A DNA stretch of 64,000 nt. Origin: an uncultured Porphyromonadaceae bacterium. Its GTDB lineage: Bacteria > Bacteroidota > Bacteroidia > Bacteroidales > Muribaculaceae. Numbering within the stretch: position 1 is the first letter of the stretch; each line of letters opens with the position of its first letter. Position numbers and translations under genes: made by a program. The stretch is taken from assembly GCA_937901905.1 (NCBI GenBank), contig CALDIF010000066.1, positions 19,039-83,038 on the forward strand. Direction: 5' to 3'. Shown here piece after piece: positions 51,671 through 61,240 of the stretch. The notes under the pieces are model-generated. The model searched no databases and was not told the DNA's origin. It worked only from the letters and a program-made list of their open reading frames with translations.

Positions 51671-53443
51671 TTAGCCGATTGCCGCTGTCGCACGCTGCAA
51701 CCACGACGCATCGTCACCGCTCAACAACGGCAACAAGCGTTCGGCAACAAGAGCGTGATAAGCATTGATTCGGTCAACCTCGGCTGCAGTGAGCATTGAG
51801 GAGTCAATCAAACGACGGTCGTAGGGCACGAGGGTCAACGGCTCGAACGCGAGGAAGTCACCCGGCAGGTCACTCTTGACACACAACATCAAGTTTTCGA
51901 TGCGAATGCCGTACTCGCCGGCGAGATATAACCCCGGCTCATTGCTGGTAACCATGCCGGCACGCAGCGGAGTAGGATTGAAATTGGTGCGTATGCTTTG
52001 AGGTCCTTCATGACAGCAGAGGAATTGTCCCACACCATGTCCGGTGCCGTGACCGTAGTTCAAGCCGGACTGCCACAGCGGCATGCGAGCCAAGACATCT
52101 AATTGCATGCCCGTCGTTCCCATGGGAAACACCGCGGCTTGCAACGCGAGATGCCCCTTGAGCACGAGCGTGTAGTCACGACGCTGCTCGGGCGACGGAG
52201 TGCCGAGGGTGACAGTGCGAGTGACATCGGTCGTTCCGTCAAGATATTGTCCTCCGGTATCAATGAGCAACAAACCCTCGGGACGCAATTCGACATCGGT
52301 TTCGGGTGTCACCTCGTAGTGCACGATGGCACCATGCTCGCCGTAGCCCACAATAGCACCGAAACTCTCCTCGCGATACAGGTCACCCGACCCGGCACGC
52401 AGCGAAGCGATTTTCTCGGCGACAGCGACCTCGGTGACTCCACCTGCCGGCACACTGCGTTCCAACCAACCCAACAACTTGACCAATGCTGCGGCATCGC
52501 GCAAGTGAGCAGAACGGAAACCCTCGATCTGAACATCGTTTTTCACCGCCTTGAGGGCGGCAACGGGCGACGGAGAGTAAACCTTGCCACAAGGCAATGC
52601 CTGAGCCAACGTGTCGCTGACGCGGTCGGGATCCAACAGTACATACTCGCCGTCGCGCTTGCGCTCGAGATAACGCACAATGTCATCATATTCCCTAATG
52701 TGGACTCCCGAGGCGCGCAAGTGTTCTTTAACCTCGGTTGTCACCTTGCCCGGATCGATGAACAACGAGCGTTCGGACGAGGACACGAATGCGTATGCCG
52801 TCACGACCGGGGTATAAAGCACATCATCACCTCGCAGGTTATACAACCACGCGATGTCATCAAGCGCGGTGAGCAGGACTCCGGTAGCGCCCAACTGCTC
52901 GATAACTCCGACAAGAGCCGTCACCTTGCTGTCAATGTCCTCACCGGCATATTTCAACTCATGGACGTAAGCCGAGGCTTTGGGAAACGGGGGGCGATCG
53001 GTCCAAATGCGGTCGGCGGGAACGAAATCGGTTGCAAGCATGAAACCGTGCTCACCACAATAATGATCCAAACGATTAACCTCGTTCACCGTGAACAAAC
53101 GTCCGTCAATAGCAATCACATCGTCCTCGCCGAGCCGCTCGGCAAGCCACTCGGTACGTGACAAGTCACCGTAATCACCTTCACGCATGAGAGAGAAGCC
53201 GGTGCCATCGAGTTGCTCGGCAGCCTGCAAGAAGTATCGGGAATCGGTCCACAGTGCCGCGTCATCGACCGTCACCACAGCGGTTCCGTTACTACCGGTA
53301 AAACCGGTTAACCACTCGCGAAACTTATAATAATCACTCACATATTCACTCTGGTGGGGGTCGGTGCCTGGGATTATCACGGCATCGACATTGAAGCGCC
53401 GCATGTAGTCGCGCAACGCATCAAGATGCTGATTTACACTCAT
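51671..53443 (-). CDS. Xaa-Pro aminopeptidase (aminopeptidase P, M24B)
   Basis: This is a 590-residue cytoplasmic metallopeptidase that removes N-terminal residues before proline. Two N-terminal creatinase-like domains fill about 1-300. The pita-bread catalytic domain has the metal ligands in LLIDTGGQYLDGTTDVTRT (two Asp), GHGTGHGVGQFLCCHEGP (His), TSNEPGLYLAGEYGIRIEN (Glu, Glu), and a post-catalytic C-terminal domain characteristic of the longer eukaryote-like form. No signal peptide. It is separated by 33 bp from the PafA-like gene upstream on the same strand. Confidence 0.94.
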   Translation of the reverse strand: MSVNQHLDALRDYMRRFNVDAVIIPGTDPHQSEYVSDYYKFREWLTGFTGSNGTAVVTVDDAALWTDSRYFLQAAEQLDGTGFSLMREGDYGDLSRTEWLAERLGEDDVIAIDGRLFTVNEVNRLDHYCGEHGFMLATDFVPADRIWTDRPPFPKASAYVHELKYAGEDIDSKVTALVGVIEQLGATGVLLTALDDIAWLYNLRGDDVLYTPVVTAYAFVSSSERSLFIDPGKVTTEVKEHLRASGVHIREYDDIVRYLERKRDGEYVLLDPDRVSDTLAQALPCGKVYSPSPVAALKAVKNDVQIEGFRSAHLRDAAALVKLLGWLERSVPAGGVTEVAVAEKIASLRAGSGDLYREESFGAIVGYGEHGAIVHYEVTPETDVELRPEGLLLIDTGGQYLDGTTDVTRTVTLGTPSPEQRRDYTLVLKGHLALQAAVFPMGTTGMQLDVLARMPLWQSGLNYGHGTGHGVGQFLCCHEGPQSIRTNFNPTPLRAGMVTSNEPGLYLAGEYGIRIENLMLCVKSDLPGDFLAFEPLTLVPYDRRLIDSSMLTAAEVDRINAYHALVAERLLPLLSGDDASWLQRATAAIG

Positions 53444-53476
53444 TTATTTTATATTTTTATTAATCTTCTAAAATAT

Positions 53477-55000
53477 TCACTTGACAACCTCGCTGACGGG
53501 GACACCGATACAAGCGTTGGGGGCTTGAATGTGCAGCATGGCGCACACGGTGGGTGCGATGTCGGTCATGTGGGTGAGTCGCGCCGTTTCACCGGAGTTG
53601 ACATGCCAACCGTAGAACAACAGGGGAATGTGAGTGTCGTCTTGGGTGAACGTTCCGTGCGATGAGCCGGGGTGTCCCGGAGAACCCGTGTACACGCCCG
53701 GTTTGTGTACGAGATGTATTTCACCGCTGCGGGTGCGAGCATACCCCAATGCCAAACGTTCCTTGAGGGCGACAGGGATTGTCGCTCTGTCAAGGTGTTC
53801 GAGATCGACAGCCCACATCGTGAGAGAGTCGGCTTGCAGGGCACGGCAAGCCTCGGCAGCAACTTCATCACGGTCGAGACCGGCTGTCGCAATCGCCTCG
53901 TTGTTGAGGTACACGCTGTATTGCTTGTCATCGACGAGCAGGTCGGCGATACCGTATCGGGCTTGTAACACCTCGTTGGCGGCAGCCCGTTGAGTGGTGG
54001 TGTCAGCCATCTTCCACGGCAGATGCAACGGTCTCATCGACTGCATGTTATAAGTTCCGCCATGGTCGGCGGTGAGGAACAGCAAGTATTCGCCACGCCC
54101 GACCTCACGGTCGAGCACATCAAGCAAGCGAGACAATTCGATGTCCAACTGCTTGTAAGTGGCATTAACACTGTCACTCTTGACACCGTGGTTGTGAGAA
54201 CACGCGTCGGTGGTGCTGTAACTCACGGCAAGCAGGTCGGTAACATCGTCTTTCCCCATTGACAAGTTGCGCAATGTTTCGATGGCAAGTGATGTCGTCA
54301 TGGTTATACCGGACGGCTCGTCCCACAGGTTGGTGGCAAGAGCCGCGCTGTTTCGCTCGTTAAATCGAGTGAGCCACTGTGGCAATTGATCCATGTAATA
54401 ATTGCTGGTGATAAAACGATGCCCCTTGGTATCGTACCAGAAGGCGGCATCGGCACCATGCCCCGCCGGCAATATTGATGCGCGATCCTTGAGCGACACC
54501 CCGGCTACAATAGCCTTGCCCTCGGTGGCGACTTTGAGTTGGTCACCGATAGTGGTTGCCAACAGGTTGCGTGGCGACTGTCGTCCCACGTTTTCCTCGG
54601 TACCAACCGGAGTGACATCAGGATCCCAAACGCTGTTAACGCTCTTGCCGTCAATGTAGTAACTGTTGCCTGCAATGCCGTGGAAAGCAGGCGTGGTTCC
54701 CGTGTAAATCGTCGCGTGACCGCAGGCTGTGACAGTGGGTACATAGTCCACCATAGTGTTGTTACACAAGAACGACTCGTCAAGCAAACGATTAAACGCG
54801 CCGTTACGACTCCACATGTCGTGATAGGTGTACAGGTAGTCCCAACGCATCTGATCAACCACGATGCCCACCACGAGACGAGGGCGAGCCGGTTGAGCAT
54901 CGGCAACGAACGAAATCGACAACAAGACGGTAAGAAAGCACAGCGTGCCGTGCAAACCTCGTCGGATATTACTTAATGTCTTGGTAGTAATAGATTTCAT
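53477..55000 (-). CDS. Secreted PafA-like alkaline phosphatase superfamily enzyme
   Basis: This 507-residue exported protein has a signal peptide ending near ADAQ (about 36). The alkaline-phosphatase-superfamily core shows VVGIVVDQMRWDYL (metal Asp), YVPTVTACGHATIYTGTTPA (Thr nucleophile region), FLTADHGGTYNMQS and a C-terminal SSHGTFTQDDTHIPLLFYG. These match PafA, the calcium-independent phosphatase typical of Bacteroidetes that hydrolyses phosphomonoesters in the periplasm. It lies 57 bp after the LacI-type gene on the same strand, but an AT-rich gap separates them. Confidence 0.92.
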   Translation of the reverse strand: MKSITTKTLSNIRRGLHGTLCFLTVLLSISFVADAQPARPRLVVGIVVDQMRWDYLYTYHDMWSRNGAFNRLLDESFLCNNTMVDYVPTVTACGHATIYTGTTPAFHGIAGNSYYIDGKSVNSVWDPDVTPVGTEENVGRQSPRNLLATTIGDQLKVATEGKAIVAGVSLKDRASILPAGHGADAAFWYDTKGHRFITSNYYMDQLPQWLTRFNERNSAALATNLWDEPSGITMTTSLAIETLRNLSMGKDDVTDLLAVSYSTTDACSHNHGVKSDSVNATYKQLDIELSRLLDVLDREVGRGEYLLFLTADHGGTYNMQSMRPLHLPWKMADTTTQRAAANEVLQARYGIADLLVDDKQYSVYLNNEAIATAGLDRDEVAAEACRALQADSLTMWAVDLEHLDRATIPVALKERLALGYARTRSGEIHLVHKPGVYTGSPGHPGSSHGTFTQDDTHIPLLFYGWHVNSGETARLTHMTDIAPTVCAMLHIQAPNACIGVPVSEVVK

Positions 55001-55057
55001 AATTATATTCAGTCGTTATTAAAAAATGTTCTCATAAAAAAATATTCTCAATTCATG

Positions 55058-56083
55058 CTATTTAGTCGTTCCGCGCACCACAAGACTGGTCTTGACAACG
55101 CGTTTCTCGGCATGGTCGCGAGGCAACGTGCCCTCCACAAGCCCTATCATGATGTCCACCGCCTGCTCGCCCACGTCGACACCACGTTGCTCGACAGTGG
55201 TGAGCATCGGGTCGCACGACACGGCACGCGTGTCGTTGGTGAAACCGCATATCATAACCTCATCGGGAACAACGTACCTCAAACGACGCACACTGTACAA
55301 GATGCCCAATGCCGTGTCATCGTTAACGGCAAAGAAAGCATCGGGGCGATTTTCCATACGCATCATCGTGGGTGTGATGCGCTCGGCATCGGCTCTCGTG
55401 TCACAGATGCGAACGAGCGTATCATCGAGTGTAAGACCGTTTTTATACAAGGCGTCCTTATAGCCGTTATAACGGTTTTTGGCAATCTCCATGTTCATGT
55501 CGGTGCCGAAGTAAGCAATGCGACGACACCCTTTTTCGATAAGATAAGTGACCGCTTTGAACGAGCCGATATAGTCGTCGACCACGACACGACTGGCATT
55601 AATGGCGGGACAAATGCGGTCGTAGAACACGAGAGGCACGCCGGCATTGACAAGCGAAATAAAGTGGTCGTACTTCACCGTGTCCTTGGCTTGCGAAACG
55701 ATGATGCCACACACCTTGGCTTGGGTGAACTGTCTGCAAATCTCACACTCTCGCTCGTAATTCTCGCCACTTCGAGCGACAAGAATTCGATAGCCGCGAC
55801 TGCTCGCTTCACGCTCGATACCGGTGAGCACGCTCGCGAAGTAGTAATGGACAAATTCGGGAACAATGACACCTATCACTTTAGGCGGCGATTGCGGACT
55901 GCGTCTCAACTGCTCGGCAAAGGTGTTGGGCGTATAATTGTGTTCGCGCGCGTAGGCCTGAATTGCCTCCCGACGCTTGCGGCTGATGCTGGGGCTGTCG
56001 CAGAGGGCACGCGACACTGTAGCCACGCTCACACCGAGGGTACGAGCGATGTCTTTCATTGTTAACGGTTGGTGTTCGTTCAT
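55058..56083 (-). CDS. LacI-family transcriptional regulator of the Sus-like locus
   Basis: This is a 341-residue regulator. The N-terminal helix-turn-helix TMKDIARTLGVSVATVSRALCDSPSISRKRREAI is classic LacI, including the hinge helix with an NTFAEQLRRSP stretch. The rest is a periplasmic-binding-protein-like sugar-sensing domain (VIGVIVPEFVHYYFASVLTGIE, VPLVFYDRICPAINASRVVVDD, RIAYFGTDMNMEIAKNRYNGYKDAL). It is divergent from susC, and a perfect LacI-type operator overlaps its own promoter, so it probably controls itself and perhaps the sus genes. ATG 56083 is chosen because the promoter covers the longer frame. MKDIA at 56059 is another possible start. Confidence 0.94.
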   Translation of the reverse strand: MNEHQPLTMKDIARTLGVSVATVSRALCDSPSISRKRREAIQAYAREHNYTPNTFAEQLRRSPQSPPKVIGVIVPEFVHYYFASVLTGIEREASSRGYRILVARSGENYERECEICRQFTQAKVCGIIVSQAKDTVKYDHFISLVNAGVPLVFYDRICPAINASRVVVDDYIGSFKAVTYLIEKGCRRIAYFGTDMNMEIAKNRYNGYKDALYKNGLTLDDTLVRICDTRADAERITPTMMRMENRPDAFFAVNDDTALGILYSVRRLRYVVPDEVMICGFTNDTRAVSCDPMLTTVEQRGVDVGEQAVDIMIGLVEGTLPRDHAEKRVVKTSLVVRGTTK

Positions 56084-56107
56084 GATGTTCTGACACTGAA
56101 TTATTGG

Positions 56108-56139
56108 CAAAAATAGCACGATTTCGCGATTGGCGCAAA
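56108..56139 (-). promoter_or_regulatory. Promoter for the LacI-family gene
   Basis: On the minus strand TATTTTTG (56115-56108) and TTTG (56139-56136) are 20 bp apart. The -33 element lies inside the predicted LacI operator, so binding would block polymerase. Confidence 0.7.
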
Positions 56140-56148
56140 CGATTGCGC
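56133..56148. promoter_or_regulatory. LacI-family operator
   Basis: GCGCAA-ACGA-TTGCGC is a perfect inverted repeat with a central CG, the hallmark of LacI/GalR-family operators (GCAAxCGxTTGC). It overlaps the -33 of the regulator promoter and lies about 55 bp upstream of the susC -7 element. Confidence 0.75.
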
Positions 56149-56202
56149 TTGATTTGCTCAATTTTTAACAATAAAAAACATTTTTCAAATGATTAAAAAA
56201 TG

Positions 56203-56210
56203 TAAATTTG
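56203..56210 (+). promoter_or_regulatory. -7 element for the susCDEF-like operon
   Basis: TAAATTTG matches the consensus. TTTT (56181-56184), 18 bp upstream, is a weak -33. The leader to susC is about 125 nt and contains a small TGCCC/GGGCA hairpin (56222-56242) and two near-repeats of GACCTTTTTAA/CAACCTTTTTTAA. Confidence 0.6.
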
Positions 56211-56338
56211 CGTCGCTTTACTGCCCCTCTTGGCAACGGGCAATTCGGGTGGTGTGAAAACAATTGATTTACGACCTTTTTAACATATTGACCTACAACC
56301 TTTTTTAAATACATTTCATTAACTTTAAAAATTAAAAG

Positions 56339-59300
56339 ATGAAGCAGGTAAACATTAGAATTCCGTCAAGGATTCTTGCCCTGTTGATAGGCATGGTTCT
56401 GTCAATGGGAGCCTTCGCGCAGATTACTGTGCAAGGTCTTGTGAAGGATGCTACCGGCGAGCCTGTCATCGGCGCCTCGATCAAGGTCGTGGGCACGACT
56501 GCAGGTACGGTTACCGACTTTGACGGTAACTTCACGCTGAACAACGTTCAGCCGGGCGCCAAACTCCTTGTGACGTCAATCGGCTACGCCGATCAGGAAG
56601 TTGAGGCTGCTGCCGACCTCGTCGTCATTTTGAGCGAGGACACGCAGATGCTCAATGAGGTCGTCGTTATCGGTTACGGTGCGGTCAAGAAGAGCGACCT
56701 CACCGGTTCGGTGACCGCATTGCGACCCGACTCCAAGAATAAGGGTGTCGTCGTTAGTGCGCAAGACATGTTGGGCGGCAAGATTGCCGGTGTGAGCGTC
56801 ACCAGCGGTGACGGTGCACCCGGTGGTAGTGCAACGATCCGCATCCGTGGCGGTTCGTCACTGAACGCCAGCAACAACCCGTTGATCGTCATTGACGGTA
56901 TCGCCATGGATAACAATGGTGTGAGCGGTGTTGCTAACCCCCTGTCACTGATTAACCCGCAGGACATCGAGAGTTTCAACGTGTTGAAGGACGCGAGTGC
57001 AACGGCCATCTACGGTAGCCGCGGTAGTAACGGTGTCATCATCATCACGACCAAGAAAGGTCGTCGTGGTCAGGCTCCGCAAGTGTCTTACAACGGCAAC
57101 GTGACTTTCAGCAAAAAGAAAAAGACCATCAAGGTGATGAACGGCGATGAATATCGTCAATTTGTCAGCGACATTTTCACCGACGATACACGTCGTGATA
57201 ATGCTCTCTCGTTGCTCGGCGATGCCGACACCGACTGGCAAAACGAGATTTACCGCACCGCTGTCAGCCACGACCACAACGTGACCGTAGCCGGCTCGGT
57301 TAAGGATTTCCTCCCCTATCGCCTCTCATTGGGTTACACCGACCAACAGGGTATCCTCAAGACTTCGGACTACAAGCGCTATTCAATCGCTTTGAACCTC
57401 AATCCGACCTTCTTGGAGGATCACTTGAGTTTCAACCTCAACGGTAAGTGGACATGGACCAAGTCGCGCTTCGCCGATACCAATGCTGTGGGTAACGCAG
57501 TGCGCATGGATCCCACTCAACCCATCACCAGCAGCGACTCCAAGTATGCCGGCGTAGGCGGTTACTTCGATTGGGTACAAGCCAGCGGTTTCGATCCCGC
57601 TTGGCCCTACACCAAGAACACCAACGCTCCTTACAACCCGGTTGCTATGCTCAACAACCATGACAATAGCGGTCACACTCACACCTTCATCGGTAGTGCC
57701 GACATCGACTATAAGATTCACGGTTTTGAGGACTTGCGCCTCCACCTCACCCTCGGTGGCGACTTCACCGGCGGTAGCGGTCACAACAACAGCGCAAACA
57801 TCTCCAACACTTCTAACTACTGGGGCAACAACAGCAATTACACCCAGACCAAGGAGAACCTCCAGTTGAGTGCTTACGCACAATACTTCAAGGACTTCAA
57901 CGACAACCACCACTTCGACATCATGGCAGGTTACGAGTGGCAACACAACTGGCGCAAGGAGTACAACGAGTCATGGGGCACCTATCCCACCAACTCGCTG
58001 CTCACCTACGAAGATGATATTGTCATTCCCGCCGGCGTTTATATTCCCGCAGCCACTTATCCCGCCGGTTCATCGACAGCCGGAACAATCCGTCTCGAGA
58101 GTCTTTACAAGCAGAACAACGGTCTCGGCTATCGTACCGAGAACTACCTCGTGTCGTTCTTCGGTCGTGCCAACTACACGCTCATGAACCGCTACATGTT
58201 GACCGCCACCGTTCGTGATGACGGTTCATCACGTTTCAAGAAGCACTGGGCATTTTTCCCCTCGTTCGCGTTCGCATGGCGCGTCAAGGAGGAGAGTTTC
58301 CTCAAGGACAATCAAGTGTTGAGCGACCTCAAGTTGCGTCTCGGTTGGGGTAAGACCGGTCAACAAGAGTCAATCGGTGACTACAACTACTTTGCAAACT
58401 ATGTGTTGAGCAACGGTAGCCAGGGCTCGTGGTACGATGTTATCGGCGACGGTTCTAAGGCAAAGCCCAACGTGTACAACCCCGAACTCAAGTGGGAGAC
58501 CACCACGACGACCAACGTCGGTATTGACTTCGGATTCCTCAACCAGCGCCTCACCGGTAGCATCGACTGGTACTACCGCAAGACGACCGACTTGTTGAAC
58601 TGGACTACATTCCCCGCAATGACCAACTTCAAGAACGCGTTCTACAAGAACATCGGTTCGTTGCGCAACACCGGTATTGAGTTGGCTATTAACTGGAAGG
58701 CTATCCAGACCAACGACTTGACGTGGACTATCGACTACAACTTCACCTACAACAGCAACAAGATTACCGAGCTCATCGGTGACGATCCCGACTACTTCGT
58801 GAAGACCGGTAGCATCGGCGTTAACGGTGATGCACAGGTTCATGCAGTGGGTCACCCCGCCAGCAGTTTCTATGTGTACCAACAGGTATACGATGAGAAC
58901 GGCAAGCCCATCGAGAGCCAGGTTGTCGACCGCAACGGTGACGGCGTGATCAGCGATGCCGACAAGTACATCTACAAGAGCCCGATGGCTCCCGTGACCA
59001 TGGGTCTGTCATCTCGTCTTGATTGGAAGAACTGGGACTTGGGCTTCAGCCTGCGTGCCAGCATCGGCAATTACATGTTCAACAACGTGATGCAGGGCTA
59101 CCACAACGTGGGTACGGCTGCTGTGTTCGAGGAGGTCGGTGGTTTCTACCTGAACAACCGTCCCGTAAGTTCGGTTGAGTTGGGTTGGCAAAGTTATGAC
59201 AACTACGCTATCTTCAGCGACTACTGGGTACAGAACGCATCGTTCCTCAAGTGTGACAACATCACCTTGGGTTACAGTTTCAACGAGTTGTTCAAGGGCA

Positions 59301-59461
59301 GCCGTTATCACGGCTTGAGCGGTCGTGTTTACGGCACCGTGTCCAACGTGTTCACTATCACCAAGTATGACGGCATTGATCCCGAGATCTTCGGTGGTAT
59401 CGGTGGCGACATCTTCCCGCGCCCCATTTCGTTCATCCTCGGTTTGAGTCTGAACTTCTAA
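56339..59461 (+). CDS. susC: SusC/RagA-family TonB-dependent outer-membrane transporter
   Basis: This is a 1040-residue outer-membrane barrel importing oligosaccharides with its SusD partner. The signal peptide ends MGAFAQ (about 28). A carboxypeptidase-regulatory-like domain follows (ITVQGLVKDATGEPVIGASI through about 105), then the family marker LNEVVVIGYGAVKKSDLTGSV and the plug with GGKIAGVSVTSGDGAPGGSA, IRGGSSLNASNNPLIVIDG and IYGSRGSNGVIIITTKKG. The 22-strand barrel fills the rest, ending in the outer-membrane signal FILGLSLNF. Assignment to starch or alpha-glucan rests on the SusE/F-like genes downstream. It is first in an operon with susD 39 bp later. Confidence 0.95.
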   Translation: MKQVNIRIPSRILALLIGMVLSMGAFAQITVQGLVKDATGEPVIGASIKVVGTTAGTVTDFDGNFTLNNVQPGAKLLVTSIGYADQEVEAAADLVVILSEDTQMLNEVVVIGYGAVKKSDLTGSVTALRPDSKNKGVVVSAQDMLGGKIAGVSVTSGDGAPGGSATIRIRGGSSLNASNNPLIVIDGIAMDNNGVSGVANPLSLINPQDIESFNVLKDASATAIYGSRGSNGVIIITTKKGRRGQAPQVSYNGNVTFSKKKKTIKVMNGDEYRQFVSDIFTDDTRRDNALSLLGDADTDWQNEIYRTAVSHDHNVTVAGSVKDFLPYRLSLGYTDQQGILKTSDYKRYSIALNLNPTFLEDHLSFNLNGKWTWTKSRFADTNAVGNAVRMDPTQPITSSDSKYAGVGGYFDWVQASGFDPAWPYTKNTNAPYNPVAMLNNHDNSGHTHTFIGSADIDYKIHGFEDLRLHLTLGGDFTGGSGHNNSANISNTSNYWGNNSNYTQTKENLQLSAYAQYFKDFNDNHHFDIMAGYEWQHNWRKEYNESWGTYPTNSLLTYEDDIVIPAGVYIPAATYPAGSSTAGTIRLESLYKQNNGLGYRTENYLVSFFGRANYTLMNRYMLTATVRDDGSSRFKKHWAFFPSFAFAWRVKEESFLKDNQVLSDLKLRLGWGKTGQQESIGDYNYFANYVLSNGSQGSWYDVIGDGSKAKPNVYNPELKWETTTTTNVGIDFGFLNQRLTGSIDWYYRKTTDLLNWTTFPAMTNFKNAFYKNIGSLRNTGIELAINWKAIQTNDLTWTIDYNFTYNSNKITELIGDDPDYFVKTGSIGVNGDAQVHAVGHPASSFYVYQQVYDENGKPIESQVVDRNGDGVISDADKYIYKSPMAPVTMGLSSRLDWKNWDLGFSLRASIGNYMFNNVMQGYHNVGTAAVFEEVGGFYLNNRPVSSVELGWQSYDNYAIFSDYWVQNASFLKCDNITLGYSFNELFKGSRYHGLSGRVYGTVSNVFTITKYDGIDPEIFGGIGGDIFPRPISFILGLSLNF

Positions 59462-59500
59462 TCAGTTGACACAATTATAACAAAATTCAATCAAGAGAAA

Positions 59501-61192
59501 ATGAATAAGTTTTTCAGATATATTCAATGCGGTGCTGCGACATTATTGCTCGCCGGAGGTCTGAGTGCTTGCGTCAACGACCTTGATGTCACCCCCATCG
59601 ATCCTGCTTTGAATGGCGATATCCAGCCCGAGCAGTTGTTTGCCAAGTGCTACTCGCGTTTGGCAACGTCGGGCAACAACGGTGGTGATGACAACGTTGA
59701 TGTCGACGGACTTGACGGTGGCTTCCAGCACACGTTCCGCCAAATGTGGAACTCCAACGAGTTGACCACCGATGAGGCTATTTGCGGTTGGGGTGACGAG
59801 GGTATTCCCTCCTACTGCTACAACAGTTACGATGCCAGCCACCCGATGCTTCGCGGTTACTATTACGGTCTCGCCATCAGCGTGACATTCTGCAACCAGT
59901 ACATCGAGGAATTCGGTGACTATGATCCCGTGATGACCGCCGAGATTCGTTTCTTGCGCGCGTTCAACTTCTATCTGCTCACCGACGCGTTCGGCAACAT
60001 TCCTTTCACGACCAAGATTTCGGGTGACAACCCCGAGCAGGCCAGTCGTGCCGAGGTTTACAGTTTCATTGAGAGTGAATTGAAGGCTATCATCGGTGAG
60101 AATTCCGACGATAACTCCAACATCTTGAATGACCCGCAACCCAAGAAGTACGGTCAAAGCGGTTACGGTCGCGTTGACAAGGCTGCCGCTTGGTTGTTGC
60201 TTGCCCGCTTGTATCTCAATGCCGAGGTCTACACCGGCACTGCACAATGGGCTAACGCTCGCGACTATGCCAAGAAGGTTATCGACTCGGCCTATCAACT
60301 GCACAAGAACGGTTACAGCGGCACCGGCGTTGACGGTATCGACCGCGAGTTCACCGCTTATCAAATGCTCTTCATGGGTGACAACAGCACTACCGATGCT
60401 GCCTACGAGGCTATCCTGCCGATTATTCAAGACGGCACTCGTACTACCTCGTGGGGTGGTACTAACTTCTTGATTGCTTCGACTGTTGATGCTGATGTGC
60501 ACCCCTACCTCTACGATGACACCGAGGTTAACGGTCTCTATCAAAACAACACTTGGGGTGGTAACCGCGCCCGTCCGCAGTTGGTTCGCTTGTTCTTCCC
60601 CGAGAGCGACTACAGCGAGGACGATCTTCCTCAAGTACATGCTTATGATGCCACTTCGATCGCCGGTGACGACCGTGCCTTGTTTGAGACATTAGATCGC
60701 TCCTTCAATGTTGAAGATGTGTCCAACTTCAAGTACGGCTTTGCTGTTGCCAAGTTCAACAACTTCAAGTGTGACGGTTCGAAGGGTTCGGATCAAACTT
60801 ATGCCGACTCGCACCTGTTGTATATGCGTAAGGCTGAGGCTTACTTGACCTACGCCGAGGCTCTCACTCGCTTGGCAGGCAGCGGTGCCGCTCCCGCCGA
60901 TGCGGTGAATGCCATCAACGAGATTCGCGGTCGTGCACACGCCGAGCAAAAGGCTTCTTATTCGCTCAATGACATTCTCGATGAGTGGGGACGCGAGTTC
61001 TTCTTCGAGGGTCGTCGTCGTGTTGACTTGATCCGCTTCGGTAAGTTCGGTGGTAACTCCGGTTACAACTGGCAATGGAAGGGCGGCGCATACAACGGAC
61101 GCAGTTTCGATGCTTACCGCAACGTGTTCGCAATCCCGACCGATGACCTCATCGCCAACTCGAACTTGCAACAGAATGAGGGCTACAAATAA
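59501..61192 (+). CDS. susD: SusD/RagB-family outer-membrane glycan-binding lipoprotein
   Basis: This 563-residue lipoprotein caps the SusC channel and binds the incoming oligosaccharide. The signal peptide ends in lipobox LSAC (about residue 24), followed by VNDLDVTPIDPALNG. SusD-type TPR helices are seen in EIRFLRAFNFYLLTDAFGNIPF and GYGRVDKAAAWLLLARLYLNAEVY. The C-terminal RAHAEQKASYSLNDILDEWGREFFFEGRRRVDLIRFGKF is the strong RagB/SusD signature. It lies between susC and the SusE-like gene, all in one direction with short gaps. Confidence 0.95.
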   Translation: MNKFFRYIQCGAATLLLAGGLSACVNDLDVTPIDPALNGDIQPEQLFAKCYSRLATSGNNGGDDNVDVDGLDGGFQHTFRQMWNSNELTTDEAICGWGDEGIPSYCYNSYDASHPMLRGYYYGLAISVTFCNQYIEEFGDYDPVMTAEIRFLRAFNFYLLTDAFGNIPFTTKISGDNPEQASRAEVYSFIESELKAIIGENSDDNSNILNDPQPKKYGQSGYGRVDKAAAWLLLARLYLNAEVYTGTAQWANARDYAKKVIDSAYQLHKNGYSGTGVDGIDREFTAYQMLFMGDNSTTDAAYEAILPIIQDGTRTTSWGGTNFLIASTVDADVHPYLYDDTEVNGLYQNNTWGGNRARPQLVRLFFPESDYSEDDLPQVHAYDATSIAGDDRALFETLDRSFNVEDVSNFKYGFAVAKFNNFKCDGSKGSDQTYADSHLLYMRKAEAYLTYAEALTRLAGSGAAPADAVNAINEIRGRAHAEQKASYSLNDILDEWGREFFFEGRRRVDLIRFGKFGGNSGYNWQWKGGAYNGRSFDAYRNVFAIPTDDLIANSNLQQNEGYK

Positions 61193-61240
61193 TTGAGTAG
61201 CACCCGAGTTATTAACACTTACTTTAATTAAGAGATCATT

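Noticed and set aside
59543..60640. 365-codon minus-strand open frame opposite susD
   Set aside because: Antisense to a very strong SusD match and rich in Val/Leu/Thr as expected of a shadow frame.
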